Source: Hydnum rufescens UP504
Lineage: Eukaryota > Basidiomycota > Agaricomycetes > Cantharellales > Hydnaceae
Assembly: GCA_014904985.1 (NCBI GenBank)
Contig: MU129032.1
Location: 36,284-100,283, forward strand
Direction: 5' to 3'
Length of the DNA stretch: 64,000 nucleotides
The notes under the pieces were generated by a model that was not told the DNA's origin, searched no databases, and worked only from the letters and a program-made list of their open reading frames with translations. Of this stretch, positions 10,101-20,745 are shown piece by piece. The position numbers and the translations under genes are program-made. Numbering within the stretch: position 1 is the stretch's first letter; the number at the start of each line of letters is the position of its first letter.

Positions 10101-10223
10101 TCCCCTGTGGCAAACTCACTGACAGGTGAGGCTGTGGATGGGGTCTCAGATGCTGCAAGCTCGGATGATGATGAAAATGGGGAATTAGAAGATGCACCTG
10201 TGCGAAAGACATTGCATTCTTAG
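7128..10223 (+). pseudogene. KDZ-family transposase with CxC1-type cysteine cluster, broken
   Basis: DDE-type DNA transposase of the Kyakuja-Dileera-Zisupton superfamily. The N-terminal part (7128-7345) has the WKHAQARHWGDEVLPSLI region. The cysteine cluster is at 7351-7707 (CTCNEKHC, CKCNPATAQL, RRGLFPCAP, then LAVNMDVLEFALELFVRMGPN). The first catalytic-type Asp is in IACIDANFQIKRNRD (8091-8135), followed by GFEGETGARDPEIF. The core at 8474-9868 is open for 464 residues, with CCHDIALYVANM, LYDIVCQIHRSL, VFHAYGHQWTCQLWYHP and LSDGEGCERFWSELRRLIP. A C-terminal coiled region ends in DEDIWQ..VPAWLRDKGVRDGI. An intron at 9861-9921 joins in phase to the last exon, which stops at 10223. Frame changes occur around 7345, 7707, 8108, 8230-8350 and near 8455, so it cannot be read straight through. 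The family assignment is firm and the pseudogene status very likely. Confidence 0.85.
9861..9921 (+). other. Spliceosomal intron in the KDZ gene
   Basis: 61 nt, donor GTATGT, a TTGACTGA-type branch region and acceptor CTAG. Splicing joins TGT-G with AT-GCA and gives ..LSC-DAEVKFFALLEL.., which keeps the frame into the acidic C-terminal exon. Confidence 0.75.
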
Positions 10224-10359
10224 CTGCTCTTGTGCTCTTGAGGAGTTAGTTGGGGATGATGCATGAATTGTTCTATTTGAATGTAATATCTTGTATTTTG
10301 TAACTATGGTTGGTTTAACTTGGAAAAAAAATAGAGATCTGAGTTCCGTGTGTCCTACT

Positions 10360-10528
10360 GTGGATTTGGGACAAGTTCACACATTTGGGCCCCATTGGTG
10401 CAGGCAGTTTGAATGTATCCACTTGGGTCATTTGGGCCCCACTTGGCCCATTTGGGCCCCATTTTGGGCCCCATTGCATTGATACTGCTCTTTAACTTTG
10501 GATTTGGGCCCTAGTGGGGCCAGTATTG
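10360..10528. repeat. GGGCCCC-rich 3' flank of the KDZ gene
   Basis: Several copies of a TTTGGGCCCCA-type word lie between 10383 and 10520. Similar GGGGCCCC-rich words occur at 20513-20660 and next to the ends of element C (31123, 34795). No gene is visible in 10224-10528. Confidence 0.5.
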
Positions 10529-10605
10529 TAGGACCTACTTAGGTACCAATTCATGGCACAGATTTGGTACCTAACATAGGTAGTCAATGTGGTTGACCAG
10601 CCTGG
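10529..10605 (-). repeat. Type II terminus downstream of the KDZ gene
   Basis: Same layout and orientation as 7037-7104: GGACCTACTTAGGTACC, spacer, GGTACCTAACATAGGT, then TTGACCAGCCTGG. The KDZ gene is therefore bracketed by two termini in the same orientation, not by an inverted pair. Confidence 0.6.
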
Positions 10606-10610
10606 GTAAT

Positions 10611-11420
10611 TTTAAGGTAAATACAATACGATCGCTACAAAGGAGGCAGCATATGCTGCTCCTTTGGTCATAGCTTTTCTTTTTGTTTTTTTACTACATA
10701 GTATTCCTTATCCTAGGTTTTGATCTACCCCACCCCCCAAACGAGACCACAAATGACAGAACACGGGAGGCCACAGAAGCCCCGGATGAACCCACACCCG
10801 CTTCAGCAGGTGTGGATAATAATTTTTAATGTAAGTATTTACTGTTTAAGTATGACTGCGCAAAAGGAGCAGCATGTGCTGCTCTTTTGCATGGTTTTTC
10901 TTTTTTTACTAACTTATTACTTATTGTCATAGGTATTCTTCTAAACCCTCAATCAAGACTTGTGACCCACCGAATAAATACGCAACAACGGCAACCCATC
11001 CCCCAAATGAAACCCGCAAATGACAGAACACGATGCGAGGCTACAGAAGCCCAGATGAACCCACAACCTGCTTTGGCGGGTGTGATAATTTTTAAAGTAA
11101 GTATTCGCCCTCTATAAGTACGACCGTGCAAAGGAGCAGTGCAAGCTGCTCCTTTTGCATTACTTTGAATTTTTTTACTAATATACACTATGATTCTAGG
11201 ATCCAAAACAACGACCCACCCAATGGCAACCGCAACCTGCGCCAATGGTGAAATGCCAAGCCACACCCCTGGTACCACACCCCACCAAGCGGGTGTGTGG
11301 TGCTACTAGATAAACTAGTTTTTATTTTAATTTTTTTGTTCTTTTATTTCTATGGACATACCACACACCCGCTAGAGCGGGTGTGTGGTCTAAAAAAAAA
11401 AAATAAGTAGTTTTTTTTTT
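10611..11420 (+). repeat. Third cassette array, plus strand
   Basis: Three intron-like segments lie at 10617-10717 (GTAAAT..TTTACTACA..CCTAG), 10831-10932 (GTAAGT..TTTACTAAC..CATAG) and 11097-11199 (GTAAGT..TTTACTAATA..TCTAG). They are 101-103 nt, each with a central hairpin of the AAAGGAGCAGC-4 nt-GCTGCTCCTTT type (loops ATAT, ATGT and GCAA). The exon-like parts are short and end in degenerate hairpin A copies. Two clean hairpin A copies without introns follow at about 11275 and 11366. Confidence 0.6.
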
Positions 11421-11449
11421 CTTTGGATTTCTACTAAGTACCACAGTAT

Positions 11450-11640
11450 TTAAATAATAATAATAAATAATAAGAATAAAAATGGGACTGGCTGAAACCT
11501 CTACTGACCCGGGTAGGATGTGTATATAATAAGTGATATAAATGAGTAATTATAAATGGAACATACTCTCCCGAGCAACATAAATGGCCAATGCGCTGTC
11601 CTGCAGTCTGAGAGATCTCATAAAGTCAAAACAGAATGTG
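11450..11640 (-). repeat. Subterminal block related to 1890-1990
   Basis: The reverse complement of this block (GTTCCATTTATAATTA and the sequence around it) resembles 1880-1985 and 40735-40890. The terminal palindrome itself is missing, so the element end appears truncated near 11640. Confidence 0.5.
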
Positions 11641-13420
11641 AAAGACATGGATTACTACATATAGTATTGGGAAATCATAAGTCCTAAGTCTAATGTGAGC
11701 AAAGAGGGCCACAGGAGGACCATAGAGAGCTCCATAGGGAGAATGTCAAGCAGGTATCGCCCCCAAACTCCGGAATCAACTCAGATACTATCGGTCAACT
11801 CCAGTCTAACTAACAGGTACTAAATCAAGGTTCGTAAAAAAACCGCCCACTCACAGATCACGGTTCTCACACTTATCTCCCAAGACAACATCGACCAAAG
11901 GATCACATTATGCTATCCAGAGCTGATTCGGATATATGTACTCAGGTACCAACCCTATCTTGGTTTCATTTTCCTTTTCATAATTCACTTATCATTTCCC
12001 ATATAGCTTACCAGGATTCACCACAAACCCTAGGCGAAGTATCCTGTTCTGTTCTGTTCTGTCCCTTGTAACCACCTCCAGTTTAGGCAATCACTCCCCG
12101 TAGTATCAAGTACATCAATGAATAATAAAGTAGTACGCGAGAGAGAAGTAGAGACACCAGACTATAATGGTCATAAAAAAATCAAAGAATCAAATAATTC
12201 CGCTGTTAACTAAAAAACCAGAGATAAAGCAAAGGTCAGCCTTCATCAGTAATATATAGTAAAATAATCGATAATAAATAAAATAAAAATAAAAAAAAAA
12301 AAAAATCAAGGATATAAATCACGCATGATTAAAAATAAACAAAAAAAACGGATAAGGCAAAATCCAGAAGTATATATTCCAGATATGACTAAAAAAAACA
12401 AGAGACAATTAAAAAGGAACAAAAAAAAAGCAATGTGCATCAGTAAAATTCAACCGCCAATCAAGAAATACACACTTCAGAGCTAAGTGGATTGCCTCAA
12501 CAATCAACGATCCCAATCCTAAAAAATTATAAAAACGTCATATAACAATCATATCCTAGCTGAAAGATATCTCTCGATTAAGCGGCATAAAAAATACACC
12601 AGGAACTATAAGCGGAATACAATATCTGTGATTTTAATAATTTGTTATTTCTTGGATGCATACATCGATAAAACGAAAGAAGTAGAATGAAAAGAGACAA
12701 ACCCACATTAAATCCCTATAATAAGCCAGTAGAAAAAACAAATACCAGAAAAAAATGAGAAGACAGGAGGCAACACCCACAAAAAAATATAAACCACATC
12801 TTATAAAGAAATTAAGAATAAAAAGAAAGAAAAAGGGAATACAATAGATAATAAACAAAATAAAATAAAATAATGAGCATTGAATAGGGTTATTAAAAAA
12901 AAAGCTGATGGCATATGGTTAAAAAACAACAATCTAAATCATCATAAATCAAAAACTAGATGGCCAGACATTACCAAACTACTGAGGTATGTAATGATAT
13001 AATAAAAGATTTAAAAGAGACGATTATACAAACAAAAAAAAATATATAATAGATATAATATTGATGCTACACCAATAACTGATCAAAGCACGATTATTTA
13101 GCCTACATTTACATTCAATATACAAAAAAATGCAGGAAATAGAATAGTAAAAAATCTAACACATAATCTGTGGGCCAGTATTATAATAAGACAAAGCCAT
13201 AATCAGTATATAATATCAATCATATAGAGAATAAAACAATCAAGAACAGATAGAGATATAATAACACATCATAAAAATAAAAGATAGTATATAAATAGAA
13301 TATAAAATAATATCCCATATTAGTAAAAACATATAATAGGAATAGGAATTCAACAATGGATCTGATGCAATCCAGCATTTATAGGACAGAATCATACTAC
13401 AAATATCGCTATATTGTCAT
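11640..13420. other. AT-rich low-confidence stretch with a degenerate LTR relic
   Basis: No gene is supported here. Between about 11940 and 12250 fragments in order (GTTCTGTTCTG, CTTGTAACCACC, CAATCACTCCCCGTAGTAT) match the Ty3 LTR at 30360-30620 with many indels. From 12250 to 13400 the sequence is dominated by A-runs and AATAA-like words. The erratic base changes resemble uncorrected long-read sequence or extreme decay. Confidence 0.45.
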
Positions 13421-13422
13421 TA

Positions 13423-14010
13423 CCTATTGGTTAGGCATGTTTTTTCAACTTGCCTTATCTTCGTTATCATAAAACCTGTGGGGTGGTTGCCCTGTGAGTC
13501 CTAGGGTTAGGCAGTCTATCAGTTTATCAACATCCTGCTGCTCAACAGCATCGAACTGGTGTTTCAACACTCATCTCCAACAAGTGTTTTTGCAACCCAT
13601 CCCCATCATCCATATCATAAAATCTGTGGATGGACATTCCACTGGTCTGTGCATTCCAGATTTGGGTGATCCATCTACTTCTGGACATCTTGCTACTCTC
13701 GTCACTTACCTATTGGTTGAGGTGCATTTTTCAGCTTGCCTTATCTTCATTATCATAAACCTGCAGGGTGGTTGCCCTGTGAGTCCTAGGGTTAGTCAGT
13801 CTATCAGTTTCTCAACATCCTGCCGCCCAACAGCATCGAACTGGTGTTTTCACACTCGTCTCCAACAAGTGTTTTTGCAACCCATCCCCTCATCCATATC
13901 ATAAAATCTGTGGACGGACATTCTGCTCAGGTCTGTGCATTTCCAGATTTGGGCAATTTATCGACTTCTGGACTCCTTGCTACTTTACTGGACCAAAACA
14001 GTGTGTCTGC
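13423..14010 (+). repeat. Tandem direct repeat, period about 285-290 bp
   Basis: The block beginning TTACCTATTGGTT at about 13421 recurs at about 13706. Both copies contain GGGTGGTTGCCCTGTGAGTC and the later GTGTTTTTGCAACCCATCC. Related shorter phrases (AAACCTGTGGATGAACATTC) continue to about 14110. The frames across it are repeat-derived. Confidence 0.7.
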
Positions 14011-14438
14011 TCTCACAAGATCCAGGTTTAGGCAATCTCTTGATTTATTCCGCTACCTTCCACCATGTTTGTTGTCGTAAAACCTGTGGATGAACATTCT
14101 ACCCAGTCTGTACACTCCAGGTTTAGGCAGTTCACACATCTGTGGCATTTCGCTTGATCATCTTCTCTGCTTCCATCTCACTGTGAGTATTCATCATTGT
14201 TATCACCCTCTTGTGGTGGGTTATTGAATGCCACTTCTCAGGCTTGCAACTGGCATTATACAAAACTGCACCTGACTGTTGTCTCTATCCATGCCCTTGA
14301 AATCCTCTGATATCCACTCGCCCCATCAAGGGAATAGCTCCCAATGCTCTCGCAAGCGTAAACGACATTTGAGCCCACCGGGAACATCACCCTCCCTATC
14401 ACCATCCACCATGTACTCAAGTACACTTCGACAAAAGC

Positions 14439-15004
14439 ATGAAGATGTTTAAAGCTGTGGACGGATTCTGTTTCAAGTGTAAAGGAAACTGCTTCTGCCC
14501 ACAAGACCCCAAAGGCCCAGGAGAGTACCAGCTGCACTGCCTACCCAAGACTACCATCAATGTCTATGCCCTTGCAAGACACTTGTTCTCAATCCGGCAT
14601 GCAGCACAGAGCATCTGCACTGGGCTCGACTTGGAAGTTGGACAGAAATACTGGTACATTTGTGGCAGTTGTGCCAACAGTGTGAAGTACTGAGACATCC
14701 TGATCAGCACCCCGCACCAGTATCTCTAAGCCCCATTACCACTGAAATAAGCAGCCTTCCGAAGGCCTCTCATAGTGCCCATCCTAGTCCATCTATGTTT
14801 TCTGGGATTATCGAAGAGGGCTTGGGAACAGGTGGCAGCAATGTTGGCTTGTCCCTAGGGGCAACTGAGCAGCCATTTGTCATTCGATATCCGATCCATG
14901 CAGGAGGTTGGAATGAACACTCTGTTGAGAGAAGCTGTCTTGCCATGCGTGTTGGCAGGCTGCTGCGGCACATCATTGGGATCAGGATGTCATACCTGCC
15001 TTGA
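14439..15004 (+). pseudogene. Unrecognised Cys-rich fragment
   Basis: The frame at 14439-14693 encodes 84 residues with a C-x2-C-x3-C-x-C pattern (CFKCKGNCFC) and ends ..GQKYWYICGSCANSVKY. An overlapping frame at 14660-15004 continues for 114 residues. The upstream text contains a SRKRKRHLSPPGTSPS stretch in another frame, so a frameshift or splicing is likely. It precedes the second KDZ remnant and could be part of that transposon's accessory region. I do not recognise the domain. Confidence 0.35.
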
Positions 15005-15009
15005 TTCAT

Positions 15010-17637
15010 CCATACATGGAATACATGCACGAATCACAGTGAGGGCAGGCGCCTTTGGACTCTCCATCAATCCATTGCTCTTGTACTGGTCATACAGTGT
15101 TGAAACAGGTGATTGCCATATATATGGATCATGAGTACATGGTTTATACTTGCTTGGACCAGAAACTGACCACCTTGTGAGCTAGGCGTCGGGAGGGGGA
15201 GGGCTAGCGGAGCAGGGCCGTGTTGAAGAGCGTCTTGTGGGCCAACATTTTGGGCCCGCGTGTTGCCCGCGGCGGCGAAGAACACGTGCGGTCCGCGGCG
15301 TGGCCCCCCTGTTTGCAGCTTGTGGAAAAGAGGCAGGGTCTTAAGATTTTCCCTGGTTCACAGTTCCATCCCAGGCCCTTGCTGTTAAGCCTTTTGGAAT
15401 TTTGCCTGGGGTTTCGTTCTGGAATTTATTTGTGCCATTTGGCTTCCAAAATGAGGGGCACGGCATGGCAGATAGCTGTGAGGTTCTTAGCAGGTTGGCG
15501 CATTATTCAGAGCCAGGGGGAATTTTTCTTTCTCCATTTCAAACAATTTTTTGGTTCTGTCCGGTGGCCTGAAGCCCGCGCAGCGGATTTACCCAGGTGG
15601 TTTCCTAGTGGCGGCCGCATGTGTTGTTTGCGTGTATGGCGCGAGGAGACGAGCAGGGTGTTTGAAAGGAGATTTTCAGTGTTGCTCGCCATGGAGGTCC
15701 TAATTCTTTTCCATTGATCCCTGCTGACTGGGGAAACCAATGGTTGGGCCTCCCAAAGAGAATGTAGTGCTGCCCAATGCTTTGATGGACCCACCAACCT
15801 TAAAAACAGCTCGATTGGTAGCAGTTGGCCATCCTGACTGGCCATTTTCCATTCGGGGCCAACCCAGTTCTACAATGAATTGATCTCATGAAGGAGTGCC
15901 AAAATGAAACCCACCATGTTCCATCCACCTTTACCCTTAGGCTTGCATGTAGGTGGTTTCCGGGGACCCTTGTGTTACTCCATCTGGACTATTCTTTTCA
16001 CTCAACATTGCCCCACTTATGGCTTTTGCGAGCACATAAACAAAAGGCTGGGGACAGCCAAAAAAAACTTCTGAAGTAATCGCCATAATATATTTCTTAT
16101 GGTTGTCTTAGCTGATCATACTTGGGTTATTGGTCTTTTTAGCCAGAGTTCTTCTTGCTGCCTTGATTGCATGCTTCGGCCCAATCCAATGAAACAAGGA
16201 CTATGCAATCATGGTCCAGGCCACAAAAAGCGCAAACCAGGCAGGCCAAAGATCCTGTATTTTTATTTCCACCCAGGAAAACTTCATTTGAACTTACCCC
16301 GGAGCTTTCCTGGAAAAGCAATAAGAAAAAGCGCAAGGGTGGAGGCGCAACGCCCTGTTTCAAGTCACACAAAAACCACATACTATTTGGCATTGTGTTT
16401 GCTTGTGTGTGTTGAAGAGAAGGGATAAAGGTGTACGGAGTGTTCTGCCGAGCGCGGCGGGGGTGCGGAGGGATGACCATGTTGATTCTGGGTTGCATGT
16501 CCCCAAACTTTTGCATACCGGGTTGGATTAAGCGGTTTTGGGCTGGGCGAGTTCTGTTCGCATGGCTGCTGATGGAGGGAAGAGGAAAGACTTCCTGGGC
16601 ACTTTTGCTTCCAGACACGTGGCTGGTGGACTTGGGCAGAGTGTTTTGCTTCATGGAACTGATCATTGCTGGCGGGCAATTTTTATGTTGGAAACACCCA
16701 GGCAAAAAGGCAGGTTCTGGAGTGTGCAGGTGTGGGCGCCCTAATCATGTGGACTGTTGTGTGATGGCGCCAGAGCTGGGCGTGTAGGACGTCTGGTGAC
16801 GTCGTGGCATTTCTTCTCTTCTAATGATGTCGGCTGTCAAAATTCACCTGAAGTGCTTCTCAAAGTGGAACCTGGTACATTGCCTGGATACCCGAAAATG
16901 TTATTTTTGGGATTAGTGTGCATTCCGAGTGGACATATGGGCCCGGATGGCGAGTTGGGTTGACGCTTGGCCAAACTTGTGGCGTAACTTGTTTTCATCC
17001 TCGGAACAAGAGTACGGCTGGGGTTCTCACTGATGGAAGGTTGTTGAAGTGTTTGGCTTTGGCAGTGATTTTCTCCGGCACCCAGGAGAAAAGCGCCTTC
17101 GCGCATGTTGGCTGGTTTTCATCACTTTCGTGATTGTTCGCGTGTCTGGGACATCCAGATTGAAACAACTGGGGACCATTCAAAAAGATGTGTGAGCTTG
17201 GCTGGTCTGGTGGAGAAAACGAGTTAAAAGGGGCAACGGAAGGCATTGGCGCGGTGGGGACTCTTGCGCTGGAAGGGACGGAGGAATAGTGCCGTTAGAT
17301 TCCACTATGTCAAGGGCAACGAGCTATGCCCGGCAGCTGCCCAGGTTCAAAGGAAAACAAATGGGGCTATTCAGAAGCCGAGCCCCTGGGCAGCCGAACA
17401 ACGAGAAAAGGAAAGAAAGGCTCCCGGAAACCACTGGGTGAGAGCGGTGGGGTTGCTTACGCTCCATCAACTGTCTACACGAAAATAAGCTTTTCGGAAT
17501 ACAGATGGCTGTTGTTTGACTCCTGTCTTTCTCAAGAGGGAAGCAAACCACCTGTCGCCTGTGCTAACCAGTTATTGGGGACCCATGTTGCCCAGCAGAT
17601 GAAGTGGAGGATTTAAACATCTTTTGCATTTGTTGAG
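15010..17637. other. Stretch without a recognisable gene
   Basis: I see only overlapping frames on both strands, none with family motifs. Base composition shifts near 15180 to G+T-rich text (gcgtcgggagggggagg) and stays different from the KDZ fragments on either side, which suggests an insertion into the KDZ locus. No terminal repeats or LTRs were found by eye. Confidence 0.4.
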
Positions 17638-18758
17638 CAGGAGAAAGTTGTTGTTCAGCTGTCAAAACAAGATGACGATTTGATGGCGGTCCTCAAGCTG
17701 GGAGACCCCATGTCATATGACAATCTTATGAAAATGAAGGAGCACCCTTGGTTTGAACACCAGCTCAATATGTGTGCTCTGAAGGCATGTATCATTGCCA
17801 AGGCCTGCCAGAAGAATTTCAAGATGGACAATCTCACTGGTGCCTTCAGGAGCAAAGCTGTTGGTGAGCAACCTATACTAGGTAGAAAGCTTATAATATT
17901 TTACTAATTAGCATTGTTATTTTAGACCACAATACAATGGAACATAGCAGCAAGGCCTTGAAACGGCGCTATCGCTCTGTCAAAAGCCTTGTTGTGGATT
18001 ACAATAAACGTCATCAGAGCATGATCAAACTCCGTGGCTGGCAAGGGATTCCTCGGAATGCAGTCATCCCTCCCCCATTGACATCAAGGGCCTTTTCAAC
18101 CTTGATGTGGACAATGACATCTGGCAGGATGTTGGGCTTGCGGATGACGAGTTTGAGGGGAAGGTGCCGCCTTGGCTTGGTGATGAAGATGTCCGAAATG
18201 GCATCGAACTTGTTCAAGAACTCACAAATTGTCATGATGAGCTTTCTCTCTGTGAATGGGAGCTGTACTCATTGCAGCTTCGGTTTGAGGAAGAATCTGT
18301 GGCACTCATGGCAGCTTTGGGGGCTTGTGAAGGTGAGGAATTGATATTTCCATTTGTTGAATAATCTGCTGACAAGGCCTGTCCTATAGGGGACCCTGAT
18401 GTACATTTCCTCATGCTAGAGTGTGTCCAGTGCTTACAGACTTGGGCAGGAGGTGGGAATGCTCAACTAATACTTTGTGCCCAACAGATGTATCGGACAG
18501 ACTGGATGCACCTGATGCACAGAACACCCTCAGCAAACCTCAGTTGGATCACATGACTGTTTTAGCAGAACATGCTGGGATCCAACAACAGACAAGGCAA
18601 CCTCTAGATGTTCTCCACAACCTGGATGCTGAGGAGAGTGTGGACAGCTCTGATGATGGGGAAGACTTTGAGCTGGAACCTGCTCCCATACCCAGGTATT
18701 CTGCCCTCATTGCTGCCATGGACTTGGTTGATAAGAATTGTTCAAGTGATGGAGGGAA
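17638..18758 (+). pseudogene. C-terminal part of a second KDZ transposase
   Basis: The exon at 17641-17863 encodes the typical KDZ tail (EKVVVQLSKQDDDLM, LGDPMSYDNLMKMKEHPWF). It is preceded by a splice-acceptor-like GTTGAGCAG. An intron at 17864-17925 (62 nt, GTGAGC..TTTTACTAAT..TTTTAG) joins in phase to DHNTMEHSSKALKRRYRSV. One base is missing near 18078, within the codons for PPPL-DIKG, which shifts the frame. It then reads DVDNDIWQDVGL and PPWLGDEDVRNGIELVQEL. A second intron lies at 18332-18389 (GTGAGG..TATAG). The acidic tail (SVDSSDDGEDFELE) runs into an LTR at 18759. Against the first KDZ gene the order of motifs is the same. The catalytic core is missing or replaced upstream. Confidence 0.75.
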
Positions 18759-18918
18759 TGTCAGGGCCACACTGCAATGAGAGCACCAAACAAGTATAAA
18801 CACAGATAACCCCAACTAAGTCTGGTGTAAGTCCAGCTAAGTCTGGGAGAATCCGGGCAAGAATGAGATAACGAGGATAGGGGGGGACAGAGAGGCAGTC
18901 CAGCAGCCCAGAAGGGAC
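18759..18918 (-). mobile_element. Partial LTR copy in the first duplicate
   Basis: It starts TGTCAGGGCCACACTG at 18759, like 19752, and breaks off at about 18918. There the sequence jumps back to the KDZ intron end (TTATTTAGAC), forming the tandem duplication. Confidence 0.75.
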
Positions 18919-19751
18919 TAGGTGGAAATGTTATTTAGACACAATACAAGAACATGCAGCAAGCCTTGAAACGGCGCATCGCTCTGTCAAAAGCCTTGTT
19001 GTGGATTACAATAAACGTCATCAGAGCATGATCAAACTCGCTGGCTGGCAGGATTCCTCGGAATGCAGCATCCCCCCCCCATTGACATCAAGGGCCTTTT
19101 CAACCTTGATGTGGACATGACATCTGGCAAGGATGTTGGCTGCGGATGACGAGTTGAGGAAGGTGCCACCTTGGCTTGGTGATGAAGATGTCCGAAATGG
19201 CATCGACTTGTTCAAGAATCACAAATTGTCATGATGAGCTTTCTCTCTGTGAATGGGACTGTACTCATTGCAGCTTCGGTTTGAGGAAGAATCTGTGCAC
19301 TCATGGAGCTTTGGGGCTTGTGAAGGTGAGGAATTGATATTTCCATTTGTTGAATAATCTGCTGACAAGGCCTGTCCTATAGGGGACCCTGATGTACATT
19401 TCCTCATGCTAGAGTGTGTCCAGTGGCTTACAGACTTGGCAGGAGGTGGGAATGCTCAACTAATACTTTGTGCCCAACAGATGTATCGGACAGACTGGAT
19501 GCACCTGATGCAGAGAACACCCTCAGCAACCTCAGTTGGATCACATGACTGTTTTAGCAGAACATGCTGGGATCCAACAACAGACAAGGGCAACCTCTAG
19601 ATGTTCTCCACAACCTGGATGCTGAGGAGAGTGTGGACAGCTCTGATGATGGGGAAGACTTTGAGCTGGAACCTGCTCCCATACCCAGGTATTCTGCCCT
19701 CATTGCTGCCATGGACTTGGTTGATAAGAATTGTTCAAGTGATGGAGGGAA
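18919..19751 (+). repeat. Tandem duplicate of the KDZ tail (about 1 kb unit)
   Basis: From about 18920 the text repeats 17918-18758, including the intron end, the tail exons and the acidic C terminus. It differs mainly by single-base deletions (for example gcgctatcgc becomes gcgcatcgc, and aaggccttg becomes aagccttg). The shared LTR text then continues to about 19921. The pattern fits an assembly or read-error duplicate better than ordinary divergence. Confidence 0.75.
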
Positions 19752-20380
19752 TGTCAGGGCCACACTGCAATGAGAGCACCAAACAAGTATAAACACAGAT
19801 AACCCCAACTAAGTCTGGTGTAAGTCCAGCTAAGTCTGGAAGAATCCGGGCAAGAATGAGATAACGAGGATAGGGGGGGACAGAGAGGCAGTCCAGCAGC
19901 CCAGAAGGACTAGGTGGAAATGAGCACAGTGGTCCTTAAGCTCATGGAGTTAACTGGAAAGTACTCGGACTGTAGTCTGGAGTAGAAGTGGAAGTCCTGA
20001 GATTAACATTAAGGGAATAGGTACAGTGAGGCTAACCTGTAGTCCAGAGTAGAAGCGGAAATCCTGAGAGACCAAAGCTGAGTCTCTGGATGTCACCCTG
20101 GACTACTTATACATAGTTCCTATACTATGGGGGATTGATCACTTAATGAGAGGAGGTTACAGGGGGGCAGGCACAAGAGGGGGAGTGGGCAGGGGACAGG
20201 AAAGTGGAGGGACAGGGACAGGGCCAGGGGTAAGTGTGTGGGCACCAGAAGTAAAGGAAATGAGGAAATGAAGGGGAAATGAAATGGAGATGGGGACAAA
20301 TCAGAAACAGGCCGGAACCAAAACCAGAAACAAACCGGAAACAAATCCAGAATTAACCAGGAAACAGATGAACTCTGACA
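19752..20380 (-). mobile_element. Solo LTR of a Ty3-type element
   Basis: 629 bp, bounded by TGTCAGGG and CTCTGACA, with the 5-bp target duplication GGGAA at 19747-19751 and 20381-20385. It is the reverse-strand relative of the LTR at 30177-30868, sharing the phrases around ACTTAGTTGGGG-type text and the GGTCCACTCC-like tracts. It interrupts the KDZ reading frame. Confidence 0.85.
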
Positions 20381-20431
20381 GGGAATGAGGTAGATAGCAG
20401 TGATGAAGAGGAATCTTCTAATGAGTTATAA
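20381..20431 (+). pseudogene. Last codons of the second KDZ gene after the LTR
   Basis: Downstream of the LTR the frame resumes at the duplicated GGG-AAT as GNEVDSSDEEESSNEL and stops at 20429-20431. Removing the LTR and one GGGAA restores an acidic C terminus like that of the first KDZ gene. This confirms the insertion point. Confidence 0.7.
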
Positions 20432-20522
20432 GTTTTTGTAGTACCTACAGGTTTGTATGTGACCTTGGAAAATAATTATTGGTTTGAAGTTATTTTCCTA
20501 AGTTATTTTCTGGGGCCCCTAG

Positions 20523-20740
20523 CCAGGCTGGTCAGCCACTTTTCCACATCATATTAGATATGATGAGCCTTGCATTTATTGATCTAACAAGATGTTTATA
20601 CCAGGGGCCCCCAGGGGCCCCTGCAATACAATCAAGAGCCCCCCCAGGGGCCCCTGCCAAATCATTATTTATTAATTTATTATTATTATTATTATTGTTA
20701 TTATATTAGTATATATCACATCCATCAGTTCACCCCGTAC
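20523..20740 (+). repeat. Type II terminus with GGGGCCCC tracts
   Basis: CCAGGCTGGTCAGCCACTTT begins at 20523, directly after TGGGGCCCCTAG. Two further CCAGGGGCCCC-rich stretches follow at 20602-20660, then TTATTA repeats. I read it as the left end of the cassette element that extends to about 23151. Confidence 0.5.
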
Positions 20741-20745
20741 CCAAG

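Noticed and set aside
10611..11420. Mitochondrial double-hairpin or GC-cluster elements
   Set aside because: The neighbourhood has spliceosomal introns, KDZ and Ty3 elements and telomere-type repeats, so the sequence is nuclear.
12634..12858. Hydrophobic Phe-rich 74-residue frame
   Set aside because: It is the antisense reading of an A-rich low-confidence region, with no homology motif.
20120..20344. Pro/Ser/Leu-rich 74-residue frame
   Set aside because: It lies entirely within the solo LTR at 19752-20380.
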